Positions 36,458 to 45,353 of a stretch of DNA of 64,000 bases are shown one piece after another. The stretch lies in assembly GCA_041663585.1 (NCBI GenBank), contig JBAYMN010000001.1:62001-126000 (forward strand), read 5' to 3'. The notes under the pieces are model-generated. The model did no database searches. It saw only the letters and a list, made by a program, of their open reading frames with translations, and was not told the origin of the DNA. Positions within the stretch are counted from its first letter, which is position 1; the number at the start of each line of letters is the position of its first letter. A program made the position numbers and the translations under genes. Origin of the DNA: JALOBO01 sp023228225. GTDB lineage: Bacteria > Bacillota > Clostridia > Christensenellales > UBA1242.

Positions 36458-37015
36458 ATGATTAGTGCAGGAGAATTTAGAAAAGGTGTTACTTTTGAAA
36501 TGGAAGGCAACGTGTTTACAATAGTGGAGTTTATGCATGTTAAGCCCGGAAAAGGTTCGCCATTTGTTCGTACAAAAGTTAGAAATGTTATGACGGGACA
36601 ACAATTAGAAAAAACATTTAATCCAGCCGATAAATTTGAGCCCGCTATTATTGATACAAAAGAAATGCAATATTTGTATAATGATGGTGATATCTATTAC
36701 TTTATGGATAATGAAACATATGAGCAATTACCACTTAATCGCGAAATTGTAGAAGATGCACTTAATTTTGTTAAAGATGGCATGTCTGTAACAGTAAAAC
36801 TTTTTAAAGATGTTCCTTTTTCAGTTGAGGCACCCACTTTTGTTGTATTACAAATTATAGAGTGCGAACCGGGAATTCAGGGAGATACATCAAGATCAGG
36901 CAACAAACCGGCCACACTAGAAACAGGCTATAAAATTGGCGTTCCGCTATTTGTGAATAATGGAGATAAAATTAGAGTTGACACAAGAACCGGAGAATAT
37001 GTTGATAGAGCATAA
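36458..37015 (+). CDS. efp: Elongation factor P
   Basis: A 185-residue EF-P, full length, relieving ribosome stalling at polyproline. Domain I carries [12 protein letters not shown] with the tip Lys; [19 protein letters not shown] is split across domain III. TTTAGGAG precedes ATG 36458. It ends just before a set of three hairpins that insulates it from the spoIIIA operon. Confidence 0.97.
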   Translation: MISAGEFRKGVTFEMEGNVFTIVEFMHVKPGKGSPFVRTKVRNVMTGQQLEKTFNPADKFEPAIIDTKEMQYLYNDGDIYYFMDNETYEQLPLNREIVEDALNFVKDGMSVTVKLFKDVPFSVEAPTFVVLQIIECEPGIQGDTSRSGNKPATLETGYKIGVPLFVNNGDKIRVDTRTGEYVDRA

Positions 37016-37040
37016 TTTTATTTACTAGCAAATAAAATTA
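37013..37040. other. Perfect AT hairpin overlapping the efp stop
   Basis: TAATTTTATTT (37013-37023) pairs with AAATAAAATTA (37030-37040). There is no U tract after it; it may act with the two terminators downstream. Confidence 0.5.
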
Positions 37041-37072
37041 TGCAATGTAAAATGCAAAATGTAAAATTTTGG

Positions 37073-37098
37073 AAGTCGTTTAAATAAACGGCTTTTTG
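37073..37098 (+). terminator. Intrinsic terminator after efp
   Basis: AAGTCGTTTA (37073-37082) pairs with TAAACGGCTT (37085-37094, one G-U) and runs into TTT. Confidence 0.75.
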
Positions 37099-37116
37099 TA
37101 ATTGTTAGCACGCCTG

Positions 37117-37145
37117 AAAAAACGAAGTTTTATATTTCGTTTTTT
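37117..37145 (+). terminator. Second intrinsic terminator before spoIIIAA
   Basis: AAAAAACGAA (37117-37126) pairs perfectly with TTCGTTTTTT (37136-37145). It reads in both directions and seals the sporulation operon from efp read-through. Confidence 0.8.
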
Positions 37146-37224
37146 CTCTGCAAGTAAATTTATGTATATATTTTGTGATTAAAAATATATTTAAATATGT
37201 ACAAGCATGTATTAGGAGTAAAAA

Positions 37225-38142
37225 ATGCTAGAAAACATTTTGCCAAGTGAAATATATAGTGTTATTGCGGACAAGCTTAATTTAGATAAGTTGTGTGAAA
37301 TTAGATTAAGAGTTAACAAGCCAATAATGGTTAGTGTAATGGGAGGCGTTGCATACTTATCTACTGATGGTATAACAGACAAATGTGTGAATTCAATAAT
37401 ATGTAGTAAAGAGCAAATTGAAGAAGTCATTTATAAGGCATCAGATTTTTCGCTGTATGCAATAAATGGACAAATTAAACAAGGTTTTATTACTGTTAAA
37501 GGCGGAATGAGAATTGGACTTTGTGGTGAAATTGTAGAAGAGCAGGGGGTAATTAAAACTTTAAAAAATTTTACTTCAATTAATATTCGTATTCCTCATT
37601 CTGTACAAAATTGCTCTTTAAATGCATTGAAATTTATAACAGAAAATGGATTTAAAAATACGCTTGTTATCTCTCCACCGGGTGCGGGAAAAACTACTTT
37701 TTTACGCGACCTTGCGTGGCAGTTTTCTCATCATAATTATGGATATAATCTGCTTATTATTGATGAACGAGCCGAAATTGGTGCTGTATCCAACGGAGTG
37801 CCCGAACTTGATGTTGGTGTATTTACTGATATTTATACAAACTGCTCCAAATATTTCGGCTTGGTTCAAGGCATAAGAAGTATGCGACCGGATATTGTAA
37901 TGGTTGATGAATTAGCAACTAGCGATGATGTATCTGCTATTATGTATGCAATAGGCTCAGGGGTAAAAGTAATTGCTAGTGCACACGCTTATGGAGTATA
38001 TGATTTAAAAGTTAAAAAAGATTTTGAAGATATTTTTAGAAAACAAATGTTTAGCAGGTTTATAGTTTTATCTAATAGGTGCGGACCGGGTACTTATGAA
38101 GGCATTTTTGACCAGAACTTAAAGTGCTTATATTGCCCATAG
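37225..38142 (+). CDS. spoIIIAA: Stage III sporulation protein AA (ATPase)
   Basis: A 305-residue secretion-type ATPase of the SpoIIIA-SpoIIQ channel. Walker A PPGAGKTT is near residue 151, followed by LLIIDERAEIG and DIVMVDELAT. It acts in the mother cell at the engulfing membrane. TAGGAG precedes ATG 37225. Expected control is sigma-E; I could not place a convincing promoter in the short gap. Confidence 0.96.
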   Translation: MLENILPSEIYSVIADKLNLDKLCEIRLRVNKPIMVSVMGGVAYLSTDGITDKCVNSIICSKEQIEEVIYKASDFSLYAINGQIKQGFITVKGGMRIGLCGEIVEEQGVIKTLKNFTSINIRIPHSVQNCSLNALKFITENGFKNTLVISPPGAGKTTFLRDLAWQFSHHNYGYNLLIIDERAEIGAVSNGVPELDVGVFTDIYTNCSKYFGLVQGIRSMRPDIVMVDELATSDDVSAIMYAIGSGVKVIASAHAYGVYDLKVKKDFEDIFRKQMFSRFIVLSNRCGPGTYEGIFDQNLKCLYCP

Positions 38143-38150
38143 GAGTTGTA

Positions 38151-38642
38151 ATGCAATTATTTTTAATTATTTTGATTGTAGGTGGAATTTCATATGTTGG
38201 ATATGGACTATCCTCATATTATAAAAAGCGATATACACTGATGAGCGATATTTTATTATTTTGTGATTGTTTAAGCAACGACATAGATTTTTTACATACG
38301 CCGGTAAAGCAAATTCTTTTAAATCGGAATGTGCAATTTGCACCTGAATTAAATAAACTTCTAAACCAATATAAACAGATATTAGATAATGGAAAATTAT
38401 TAGAATTTAATCAGCCTATAAGTAGTATTTATTTTAAACGAGAAGAGGCAGAAATGTTTATGTCATTGTTATACGAACTCGGAAAAAGTGATAGCATAAC
38501 TCAAATTGCAACAATTAAAAATTTTAAAACTGTTTTTACAAAATATCATATAGAAGCAACCGAAGAAAACAAAAAGTATGCACCTCTGGCGCTAAAACTT
38601 GGGGTACTTATTGGAATTCTAGCAGGTATTTTACTAATATAA
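38151..38642 (+). CDS. spoIIIAB: Stage III sporulation protein AB
   Basis: A 163-residue protein with N-terminal and C-terminal membrane segments (residues 2-20 and 145-163), related to GspF-type platform proteins. LYELGKSDSITQI is the recognisable family block. AGGAG at 38141-38145 supports ATG 38151, eight bases after the spoIIIAA stop. Confidence 0.93.
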   Translation: MQLFLIILIVGGISYVGYGLSSYYKKRYTLMSDILLFCDCLSNDIDFLHTPVKQILLNRNVQFAPELNKLLNQYKQILDNGKLLEFNQPISSIYFKREEAEMFMSLLYELGKSDSITQIATIKNFKTVFTKYHIEATEENKKYAPLALKLGVLIGILAGILLI

Positions 38643-38711
38643 ACAAATTAGTGTTTATGTTTTAATAATAACAAAACTAACCTATGCATAAACATTACTA
38701 GTGAGGTTAAT

Positions 38712-38909
38712 ATGGATGTAAGTATTATTTTTAAAATTGCCGCTATTGGGATTTTACTATCAGTTGTAAATCAAGTGCTAAAACATTCAAACAAAGATGA
38801 AATTGCAACTCTTTGTACACTTGCAGGCGTGGTAATTGTACTTTTTATGGTACTAAATTTAGTAAGTCAACTTTTTGAAACCGTAAAATCATTGTTTTCG
38901 CTATACTAA
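38712..38909 (+). CDS. spoIIIAC: Stage III sporulation protein AC
   Basis: A 65-residue protein with two membrane segments, the expected size. GTGAGG precedes ATG 38712. The 69-bp gap from spoIIIAB contains a possible stem (GTTTATG near 38653 with CATAAAC near 38690) that could affect processing. Confidence 0.93.
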   Translation: MDVSIIFKIAAIGILLSVVNQVLKHSNKDEIATLCTLAGVVIVLFMVLNLVSQLFETVKSLFSLY

Positions 38910-38931
38910 GTTTTTAAAGGCGGTAGTGTAC

Positions 38932-39318
38932 ATGGAGATAATTAAAATTATTGGTGTAGGTATTGTAACTAGTATATGCGTGCTTGTTGTTAAGCAAATT
39001 AAGCCGGAAATTGCCGTTGTATTAGGTATTGCCGGCTCTCTTGTAATTTTGGTTATGGTTATAAATATGCTTTCCGATGTTTTTAATGTTTTTAATATAA
39101 TTGTGGACAAGACTGGCGTAAGTAAAGACCTTTTTACCGCTATCTTAAAAATTATAGGCGTAGGTTATATCACTGAATTTGGCGCTAATGTTTGCTTAGA
39201 TAGCGGTTCGGCTAATATTGCAGATAAAGTCCTTTTAGGTGGTAAAATTGTTATTATGGTGCTTGCACTGCCAATTATAACTTCATTAATAGAAATTATT
39301 GAGAGTATACTGCCATGA
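38932..39318 (+). CDS. spoIIIAD: Stage III sporulation protein AD
   Basis: A 128-residue polytopic membrane protein. KIIGVGYITEFGANVCLDSG is split here as the hallmark region before GSANIADK. ATG 38932 is preferred over GTG 38926 because the GGCGG site lies at 38919-38923. Its stop overlaps the spoIIIAE start (ATGA). Confidence 0.94.
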   Translation: MEIIKIIGVGIVTSICVLVVKQIKPEIAVVLGIAGSLVILVMVINMLSDVFNVFNIIVDKTGVSKDLFTAILKIIGVGYITEFGANVCLDSGSANIADKVLLGGKIVIMVLALPIITSLIEIIESILP

Positions 39319-40520
39319 AAATGAAAAATAATAATACACGATTATTGATTATAATAATAATTTTTGTGATAACGGTTGCATTATCTTTTATTCCGCATTC
39401 TTGCATAGTTGCAGAAGATACTGATGATACATATGGCGAATTGCAAGAACAAATTACTATACAGTTAAATAGTTTAGATTTTGGCGAATTTGAAAAATTG
39501 CTTTCGGATTTAGACTCCGATGAATATAAAATATTTGGAAATACCAGTTTTTTGAGCAAAGTAAAAACGATAATTTCTGGCGACTTATCAGGTGGTTATG
39601 ATAATGTATTCTCGGCTATATTTAGTATATTTTTTTCCGAGATACTTTCTTTTATGCCACTACTTGCCACGATAATGGCAATTACAATACTGTGCAGTTT
39701 AATATCACAAATACGGTCTAATGTTGGAAATAAATCTGTGGCAGATATTGTACACTTTGTTTGCTATGGTGTAGTAATTGTGCTTATTGTTAGTGCAATT
39801 ATGCAATTAGTTAATGTAACAACTAACGCATTAAATAGTATGAAAACACAAATGGATATTGCTTTTCCAATTTTACTTACTATTATGACCGCACTAGGAA
39901 GTACAGTGTCAGTAAGTGTGTATAAGCCTGCGGTTTTACTGCTTTCTGGTGGGATTATGCAAATTTTTAATTCCATTGTGCTACCGATTTTTATTTTTGC
40001 GACAGTATTTAGCATTATTAGTAATCTTTCTGGTAATGTTAAATTGGACAAGTTTGTGGCTTTTTTTAACAGTGCGTTTAAGTATATTGTTGGCTTTGTG
40101 TTTACAATTTTTATGGCGTTTTTGTCAATTCAAGGCATTACCGCAGCAACTCACGACGGCATATCAATACGCACTGCAAAATTTGCATTAAAAAGTTATG
40201 TGCCGATTTTGGGCGGTTATTTATCGGAAGGTTTTGATTTGATACTTGCCGGTAGTGTTCTTATTAAAAATGCGGTTGGTGTAAGTGGTTTATTACTTAT
40301 GATTGCTACTATAATAATGCCGATTGTTAAAATTGCAGTGTTTATTTTAATGCTTAAACTTGTAAGTGCAATTTTAGAGCCTATTGCTGATTCGCGTATT
40401 TCATCATTTTTAAGTTCGGCAGGAAAAAATTTGAGTATGCTTAATATTACAATTATTGGTGTTGCATTTATGTACTTTATTACCGTGGTACTTGTTATGT
40501 GCACCTCAAATGTTTTATAA
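39315..40520 (+). CDS. spoIIIAE: Stage III sporulation protein AE
   Basis: A 401-residue membrane protein with an N-terminal signal-like segment (residues 8-27) and seven or so further hydrophobic segments. GDLSGGYDNVF and the later AVGVSGLL fit the family. It is the largest channel-membrane component. The start overlaps spoIIIAD by four bases. Confidence 0.94.
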   Translation: MKMKNNNTRLLIIIIIFVITVALSFIPHSCIVAEDTDDTYGELQEQITIQLNSLDFGEFEKLLSDLDSDEYKIFGNTSFLSKVKTIISGDLSGGYDNVFSAIFSIFFSEILSFMPLLATIMAITILCSLISQIRSNVGNKSVADIVHFVCYGVVIVLIVSAIMQLVNVTTNALNSMKTQMDIAFPILLTIMTALGSTVSVSVYKPAVLLLSGGIMQIFNSIVLPIFIFATVFSIISNLSGNVKLDKFVAFFNSAFKYIVGFVFTIFMAFLSIQGITAATHDGISIRTAKFALKSYVPILGGYLSEGFDLILAGSVLIKNAVGVSGLLLMIATIIMPIVKIAVFILMLKLVSAILEPIADSRISSFLSSAGKNLSMLNITIIGVAFMYFITVVLVMCTSNVL

Positions 40521-40531
40521 AGGGGTTTTAA

Positions 40532-41023
40532 ATGACTTTTTCTACTTGGATTTTAAGTATATCGGGTGTAGTGTTACTTGGAGTATTAATAGATATAATT
40601 TTGCCCGAAGGACAAACAAATAAGTATCTAAAAAGTGTTTTTGCGTTTTTTGTTATCTTTACAGTTATTTCACCATTGCCAAAATTGTTAAACTCAGATT
40701 TTTCCTTATATGATTTTTTAGATACAGAAGAAGTTTCAATAGACATTTCATTTATCTCACAAATTAATGTTCAAAAATTAAATGCGCTTAAAAATGATAT
40801 CCAAACCGAACTGAACAACAGCGGTTATAGTGGTATATATATAAACATTACCGCTGATATATACAGTGAAAATATGCAGATAGAGAGAATTTATGCTGAT
40901 TTGGCTAATTTAGTCATTGATAAAAATATTGCGAATATAAATAGTAATAAGTACGAGGTGGTTAAAAAAATTATCACACAGCAAACAGGTGTAGAGGAGG
41001 GTATTATAACCGTTTATGGATAG
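40532..41023 (+). CDS. spoIIIAF: Stage III sporulation protein AF
   Basis: A 163-residue protein with two N-terminal membrane segments (residues 4-24 and 33-53) and a soluble ring-building-motif domain. LPEGQTNKYLKSVFAFFV is the family signature. AAGGGG precedes ATG 40532. It overlaps spoIIIAG by eight bases. Confidence 0.94.
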   Translation: MTFSTWILSISGVVLLGVLIDIILPEGQTNKYLKSVFAFFVIFTVISPLPKLLNSDFSLYDFLDTEEVSIDISFISQINVQKLNALKNDIQTELNNSGYSGIYINITADIYSENMQIERIYADLANLVIDKNIANINSNKYEVVKKIITQQTGVEEGIITVYG

Positions 41024-41606
41024 TAATGTAAAACCAAAAAAAACTAACATTTTGGATTTGCCCATATTTAAAAAATTAAAATCCGTAAAAAACATTGAAT
41101 TAATTATTGCAGTTGTATTATGTGCGATTGTACTTTTAATATTTTTTAGTACATTTAGTACAAGCGATAGTTCCAGTGCTGACACTACAAATACGGTTTA
41201 TACCTCCACATCAGAGTATGTAAATGAGTTAGAAACTAAATTGTCTAATATTTTAGCCAATATTAACGGAGCTGGAAAAGTAAGTGTTATGATTACAACT
41301 ACTGGCAGTTCTCAACTCGTTATTGCAACTTCAACCGAAGAAAGAAATAATTCCACTTCTACTACACAAAGCGGCAGCACTATAAATACAAATACTTCGG
41401 TAACAATTATTGAAACGCCAATTTTGGTTACTGACCAAGGCACAAGTTCGCCGCTAATACTGCAAGAAATTCAGCCGGAAATAAAGGGGGTGATTGTCGT
41501 TGCTGAGGGTGCGGACAACATTAAAGTAAAATTAGAAATTTTAAAAGCCGTTTCCGCAATTCTAGGCATTTCTACGCAAAAAATTGAAATTTTTACAGGT
41601 AAATAA
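41016..41606 (+). CDS. spoIIIAG: Stage III sporulation protein AG
   Basis: A 196-residue single-pass protein (membrane segment about residues 28-48) that forms the large ring in the intermembrane space. LETKLSNILANINGAGKVSV and the ring-building end GVIVVAEGAD are recognisable. The middle has a Ser/Thr-rich insertion. AGGAGG lies inside the spoIIIAF end. Confidence 0.95.
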   Translation: MDSNVKPKKTNILDLPIFKKLKSVKNIELIIAVVLCAIVLLIFFSTFSTSDSSSADTTNTVYTSTSEYVNELETKLSNILANINGAGKVSVMITTTGSSQLVIATSTEERNNSTSTTQSGSTINTNTSVTIIETPILVTDQGTSSPLILQEIQPEIKGVIVVAEGADNIKVKLEILKAVSAILGISTQKIEIFTGK

Positions 41607-41617
41607 AGGAGTATAAT

Positions 41618-42088
41618 ATGTTAAACAAAAAAACTAAAATAATTGTACTTTCATGTATGCTGGTACTTTTAGCCCTTACAGGGTATCTAAACATTAAACT
41701 TAATTCCGATACAGTAGATACCGGTACTAATGTTACTGCAAGTGGTTTCTTTGATACTTACCGCTCAGATAGAACAAGTACACGTGACCAAGAAATGTTA
41801 TATCTTGAAGCGATAATTGCAAGTGATAGTGCTACTGAAACTGCTGTTGCTAACGCCGAAACCGGAAAGATGGAATTAGTATCGGAAATGGAAACAGAAC
41901 TTATCACCGAAGGGCTTATTAAAGCAAAAGGTTTTACTGATTGTATTGTAACAATTTCTACAAGTGGCGTTAATGTAATAGTAAAATGCGCTACGCTTAC
42001 AACAGCCGAAGTTGCACAAATAGTTCAAATAATTCAGGAGCAAACTAGTACTGATATTGAAAATATCAAAATTATACCAGTAGAATAA
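41618..42088 (+). CDS. spoIIIAH: Stage III sporulation protein AH
   Basis: A 156-residue single-pass protein (segment residues 7-24). SpoIIIAH bridges to forespore SpoIIQ and links the two membranes. The YscJ/FliF-like ring-building part is residues 75-156 (GFTDCIVTISTSGVNVIVK). AAAGGAG precedes ATG 41618. Last gene of the operon. Confidence 0.94.
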   Translation: MLNKKTKIIVLSCMLVLLALTGYLNIKLNSDTVDTGTNVTASGFFDTYRSDRTSTRDQEMLYLEAIIASDSATETAVANAETGKMELVSEMETELITEGLIKAKGFTDCIVTISTSGVNVIVKCATLTTAEVAQIVQIIQEQTSTDIENIKIIPVE

Positions 42089-42117
42089 TTGCTAAAATAA
42101 TCAAACTGTGCTATAAT
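42089..42117 (+). promoter_or_regulatory. Sigma-A-type promoter just after spoIIIAH
   Basis: TTGCTA (42089-42094), 17-bp spacer, TATAAT (42112-42117). It begins a separate short transcription unit ending near 42407. Confidence 0.8.
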
Positions 42118-42150
42118 CCTTAGGAAATCTTTGAGGAGATAAAACGCAGT

Positions 42151-42375
42151 ATGACAACCCAAAATATTTACAGTTTTTCTTGTTTTAAAGGCAATAGTAA
42201 TTCTAATAATTATTTGTTGTGCTGTATTAATAATTTGGTTACAAAAGAATTATGTAGCGGGTTACCATATGTAAATAATGTACTGTTATTAGACTTTATT
42301 AAAAATGTTTATGTAAACATACTTTATAGTTTTGGTGTGATTAATCCACACAAATTTCTAATTAATATTTTGTAA
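42151..42375 (+). CDS. 74-residue protein, unknown
   Basis: A small ORF in its own promoter-terminator unit. The product has four cysteines in the first half and a hydrophobic second half (residues 44-60). AGGAG lies about 14 nt upstream of ATG 42151, longer than ideal. No family recognised. The unit could alternatively act as an RNA. Confidence 0.5.
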   Translation: MTTQNIYSFSCFKGNSNSNNYLLCCINNLVTKELCSGLPYVNNVLLLDFIKNVYVNILYSFGVINPHKFLINIL

Positions 42376-42380
42376 GATTT

Positions 42381-42407
42381 AAGCTCTTCAATTTTTGAAG
42401 GGCTTTT
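42381..42407 (+). terminator. Terminator of the 74-residue unit
   Basis: AAGCTCTTCAA (42381-42391) pairs with TTGAAGGGCTT (42395-42405, one G-U) around TTT, followed by TT. It lies 60 bp before nusB. Confidence 0.7.
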
Positions 42408-42466
42408 GGCTTAAATGTATATACAAAACGCATAATAGCAAAATACTAATGCTTACAGGAGAAAAT

Positions 42467-42886
42467 ATGAGTAGAACTAACACGCGTGAAATCGCATTTA
42501 AATTAATATTTGAGTATTCTTTTACTAAGGAAATAGTTAAATTTGATTTGCCTGATTTCTCATCTTTTTATAATGCACAGTTAATAGGAGATGATAGCGA
42601 ATATTTAAAAAAAGTTTATGAAAATGCCACGGAGCATTATGATGAACTTATTAAAATAATTACCGATAATTTAATTGGTTATACTATTTCCAGAATTTAT
42701 AAAATTGATCTTGCAGTATTAATTTTATCAACTTGCGAGCTTATGTACTTGCCGGAAATTCCGCAGTCGGTATCTATTAATGAAGCAGTAGAATTATCTA
42801 AACGCTATTCTACTGATAAAAGTTCGGGCTTTATTAACGGGGTGCTTGCAAAAATTTTGACAACTATTAATAGTGAGAAAAAATAA
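42467..42886 (+). CDS. nusB: Transcription antitermination factor NusB
   Basis: A 139-residue all-helical NusB, used in rRNA antitermination. REIAFKLIFEYSF opens the protein and VSINEAVELSKRYSTDKSSGFINGVL is the conserved end, here interrupted in my quotation. ATG 42467 follows CAGGAG. The stop overlaps xseA in TAATG. Confidence 0.94.
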   Translation: MSRTNTREIAFKLIFEYSFTKEIVKFDLPDFSSFYNAQLIGDDSEYLKKVYENATEHYDELIKIITDNLIGYTISRIYKIDLAVLILSTCELMYLPEIPQSVSINEAVELSKRYSTDKSSGFINGVLAKILTTINSEKK

Positions 42887-44064
42887 TGAATTTTATTACT
42901 GTTACACAATTTAACACATACATTAGACAAATATTTGAGGCGGAAGAAATGCTATCAAATATTTCTATTTTGGGCGAAGTTTCGGGCGTGTCTATCGTGC
43001 GTGGTGTTGCTTATTTTAATGTTAAAGACCAAGGCGCAATTCTACCTTGTGTTTCTTTTAATTTGGGTGGTTTTATACTTAAAGATGGTGAACAGGTTAT
43101 CGTTACAGGTAGCCCGAATTACTATGTTAAAGGTGGCAGACTTAATTTTAATGTGAACCGCATAGTTTCTTATGGTGTGGGAGTGTTATATCAAAAGTTT
43201 TTGGAACTTAAAGATAAATTAGAAAAAGAAGGACTATTTGATGTAAGCAAAAAATTGCCTTTGCCTGAGATTATTAATAGAATAGGAGTTATTACTTCGC
43301 CAACAGGAGCGGTCGTTCATGATATTATTACTGTTGCAAACAGGCGAAATAGTGGTGTCGATATTGTAATTTATCCTATAAAAGTTCAAGGCGTTGGTGC
43401 CGAAAAAGAAATCGCAGATGCAATGGGCGTTATGCAAAATGCAAATGTTGACGTTATAATTATTGCACGCGGTGGCGGTGGAATAGAAGATTTACAGCCA
43501 TTTAATACCGAACTACTCGCACGGGCAATTTATAGCAGTAAAATTCCTACCGTTTCGGCAATAGGACACGAAACCGATTATACAATTGCGGATTTTGTGG
43601 CTTCGGTGCGGGTGGCAACACCATCGGCGGCAGCAGAAGTTTGCACTCCGGATAACGCCTTAGAAAACAAAATATTTAATACGCTTGTATCAAAAATTAA
43701 AAATTTTGTTGTTGCAAAATTAAACAGTTGTTATAACGATTTTAATTCTGAACTAAGAATGTTAAAACAAAGTATGAGTCATGCCACGTGCGAATACAAA
43801 ATGAACATTGATTCGCTATATATCAATTCAAAAAAATCTATTGAACAAAAGTTACAGCATGAACTAAATGACATTAATTTAAAGGTAAATAGTCTAAATG
43901 CGTTGAATCCTATTAATTTATTAAAAGCGGGCTATGCAAAGTTATATGGTTTGGCAGGGGCTATTACGGATATTAGCAAAGTAAGTTTAGGGGAAAATAT
44001 TGATATTTGTTTAATTGATGGTAGTTTAAAAACAAATGTAATTGAAATAAAAAGGAAGGTGTAA
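42886..44064 (+). CDS. xseA: Exodeoxyribonuclease VII large subunit
   Basis: A 392-residue subunit with an N-terminal OB fold (GEVSG, then GVAYFNVKD), a catalytic core ITSPTGAVVHD, RGGGGIEDL and IGHETDYTIADFVA, and a C-terminal coiled coil. It degrades single-stranded DNA with XseB. nusB-xseA-xseB is a common order and is often next to OLE RNA loci in other Bacillota, though here OLE lies 13 kb away. Confidence 0.96.
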   Translation: MNFITVTQFNTYIRQIFEAEEMLSNISILGEVSGVSIVRGVAYFNVKDQGAILPCVSFNLGGFILKDGEQVIVTGSPNYYVKGGRLNFNVNRIVSYGVGVLYQKFLELKDKLEKEGLFDVSKKLPLPEIINRIGVITSPTGAVVHDIITVANRRNSGVDIVIYPIKVQGVGAEKEIADAMGVMQNANVDVIIIARGGGGIEDLQPFNTELLARAIYSSKIPTVSAIGHETDYTIADFVASVRVATPSAAAEVCTPDNALENKIFNTLVSKIKNFVVAKLNSCYNDFNSELRMLKQSMSHATCEYKMNIDSLYINSKKSIEQKLQHELNDINLKVNSLNALNPINLLKAGYAKLYGLAGAITDISKVSLGENIDICLIDGSLKTNVIEIKRKV

Positions 44065-44065
44065 T

Positions 44066-44320
44066 ATGTTAGACGGAAAAATTAAAAATTTGAATTTTAA
44101 AGAAGCAAGTAGTGAATTAGAAAAAATTGTTAAGGAATTAGAAAATCCTAATATCACGCTAGAAAAAAGCACCGAACTATTTGAGCGTGGTGTAGAATTA
44201 TCTAAAATATGTTACGACAAACTTGAACATACTCGTGGCAAAATAACTATGCTTTCAAAAGAACTTGAAGGACTAACTGAAAAACCATTCGTTTTACCAA
44301 ATAGTAGTGATATTGAATAG
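44066..44320 (+). CDS. xseB: Exodeoxyribonuclease VII small subunit
   Basis: An 84-residue helical subunit with the family pattern FKEASSELEKIVKELENP and SLxxS-like ERGVELSK. AAAGGAAGG lies just before ATG 44066, two bases after xseA. A weak hairpin (44346-44372) follows in the convergent gap. Confidence 0.94.
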   Translation: MLDGKIKNLNFKEASSELEKIVKELENPNITLEKSTELFERGVELSKICYDKLEHTRGKITMLSKELEGLTEKPFVLPNSSDIE

Positions 44321-44396
44321 ATTTTTTAATAAAAATTGAAAACAGGAAGTCTTACATCGTAAGTAAAACTTCTTTCGCAGTTTACATTCTACATTT

Positions 44397-45203
44397 CTAA
44401 AAAACATCTTCTTTAATTATTACATTGTATTCTTTGTTAAAATATGAGAATAGTGCAAATAGCATTAATATTGTTGCTGAGATTATATAATATAAATTAT
44501 AGCGTACTATAAAACCCGCAAGTAGCAAAAATATTGCCATAAATATATAACTTTTTGTTTTACTTTTATTAAAAGCCAAGTTTAAAAATTCTCTAAATGT
44601 GATTTTATTTGTAAATTTTAAATTTACTGTAATTTCGGGATAGTAATTAATAGGTTTTAATAAATTAGTATATGTTGCGCAGTCATCTAATAAATAAATT
44701 TTTACATCGTCTAATTGCTTTGATAATGTAATTGCATTATTATCAAAATCCTTTGAACATACTACCGCTTTATGGGCTTTATATTTTTTAGCAAGAGCAT
44801 AGGCTTTAATAATTATATCGGAAGTTGTTTTAATAGCGGAAAATGCGGGAACTAAAATTACTCCGTTATGTTCGGCTATAAAAATACATTCTTCTTCCTT
44901 TATTGCGTTATATTTTTTTGATGCCAGTTCATAAAAAAACTGCAAGTTTTGTTCCTTCAATGAATACACAAATTGATTTATGCACGCTTTTATGTGTTGC
45001 TCTTCTTTTTTGTTTGAAAAGATTTTCTGTGCTTTTTTATGTTTAATTAAAACTAGAATGACACTAATAAATGTAGTCAAAATCAGACTAACAAGTAGTG
45101 CAAAATATTGGTTACTTATATAAAATCTAGACCATAATAAACTTAGTACAAAAATTACTAATGTTCTAAACACAAAATCGGCATACACAGAAATTTTTTG
45201 CAT
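44397..45203 (-). CDS. Membrane protein with a central nuclease-like domain, unknown
   Basis: A 268-residue protein with two N-terminal membrane segments (about residues 10-30 and 34-54), a soluble domain, and two C-terminal segments (215-255). The soluble part (VLVPAF-type strand, AYALAKKYKAHKAVVCS, then DDVKIYLLDD) has the strand-helix order of Mrr-like restriction endonuclease folds, but catalytic residues are not clear. GGAG precedes the start. It is divergent from the PAP2-TsaE gene. Confidence 0.65.
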   Translation of the reverse strand: MQKISVYADFVFRTLVIFVLSLLWSRFYISNQYFALLVSLILTTFISVILVLIKHKKAQKIFSNKKEEQHIKACINQFVYSLKEQNLQFFYELASKKYNAIKEEECIFIAEHNGVILVPAFSAIKTTSDIIIKAYALAKKYKAHKAVVCSKDFDNNAITLSKQLDDVKIYLLDDCATYTNLLKPINYYPEITVNLKFTNKITFREFLNLAFNKSKTKSYIFMAIFLLLAGFIVRYNLYYIISATILMLFALFSYFNKEYNVIIKEDVF

Positions 45204-45269
45204 TATTACACTCCTATCACTGTGATTATTGACAAAAATTATTAATTTATAACTAAATTTTATTTAAGG

Positions 45270-45299
45270 TTGACAAGTATACTTATGAAAAGTATACTT
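45270..45299 (+). promoter_or_regulatory. Promoter with two palindromic operator-like sites
   Basis: TTGACA (45270-45275), 17-bp spacer, TATACT (45293-45298). The 10-bp palindrome AAGTATACTT occurs twice, at 45275-45284 and 45290-45299, one in the spacer and one over the -10. A dimeric repressor bound there would block the promoter of the PAP2-tsaE operon. Confidence 0.75.
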
Positions 45300-45353
45300 A
45301 AAAAATAATAATTATTAATAAGAATAGAACCATTTTAAATTTTGGAGCGAAAT

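Noticed and set aside
37150..37224. Sigma-E promoter for spoIIIAA (ATATATT, 14 bp, CATGTATT).
   Set aside because: The transcript would start beyond the ribosome binding site; match is weak in AT-rich DNA.
44346..44372. Hairpin between xseB and the convergent membrane gene.
   Set aside because: Interrupted stem and no U tract; only weak evidence for a terminator.
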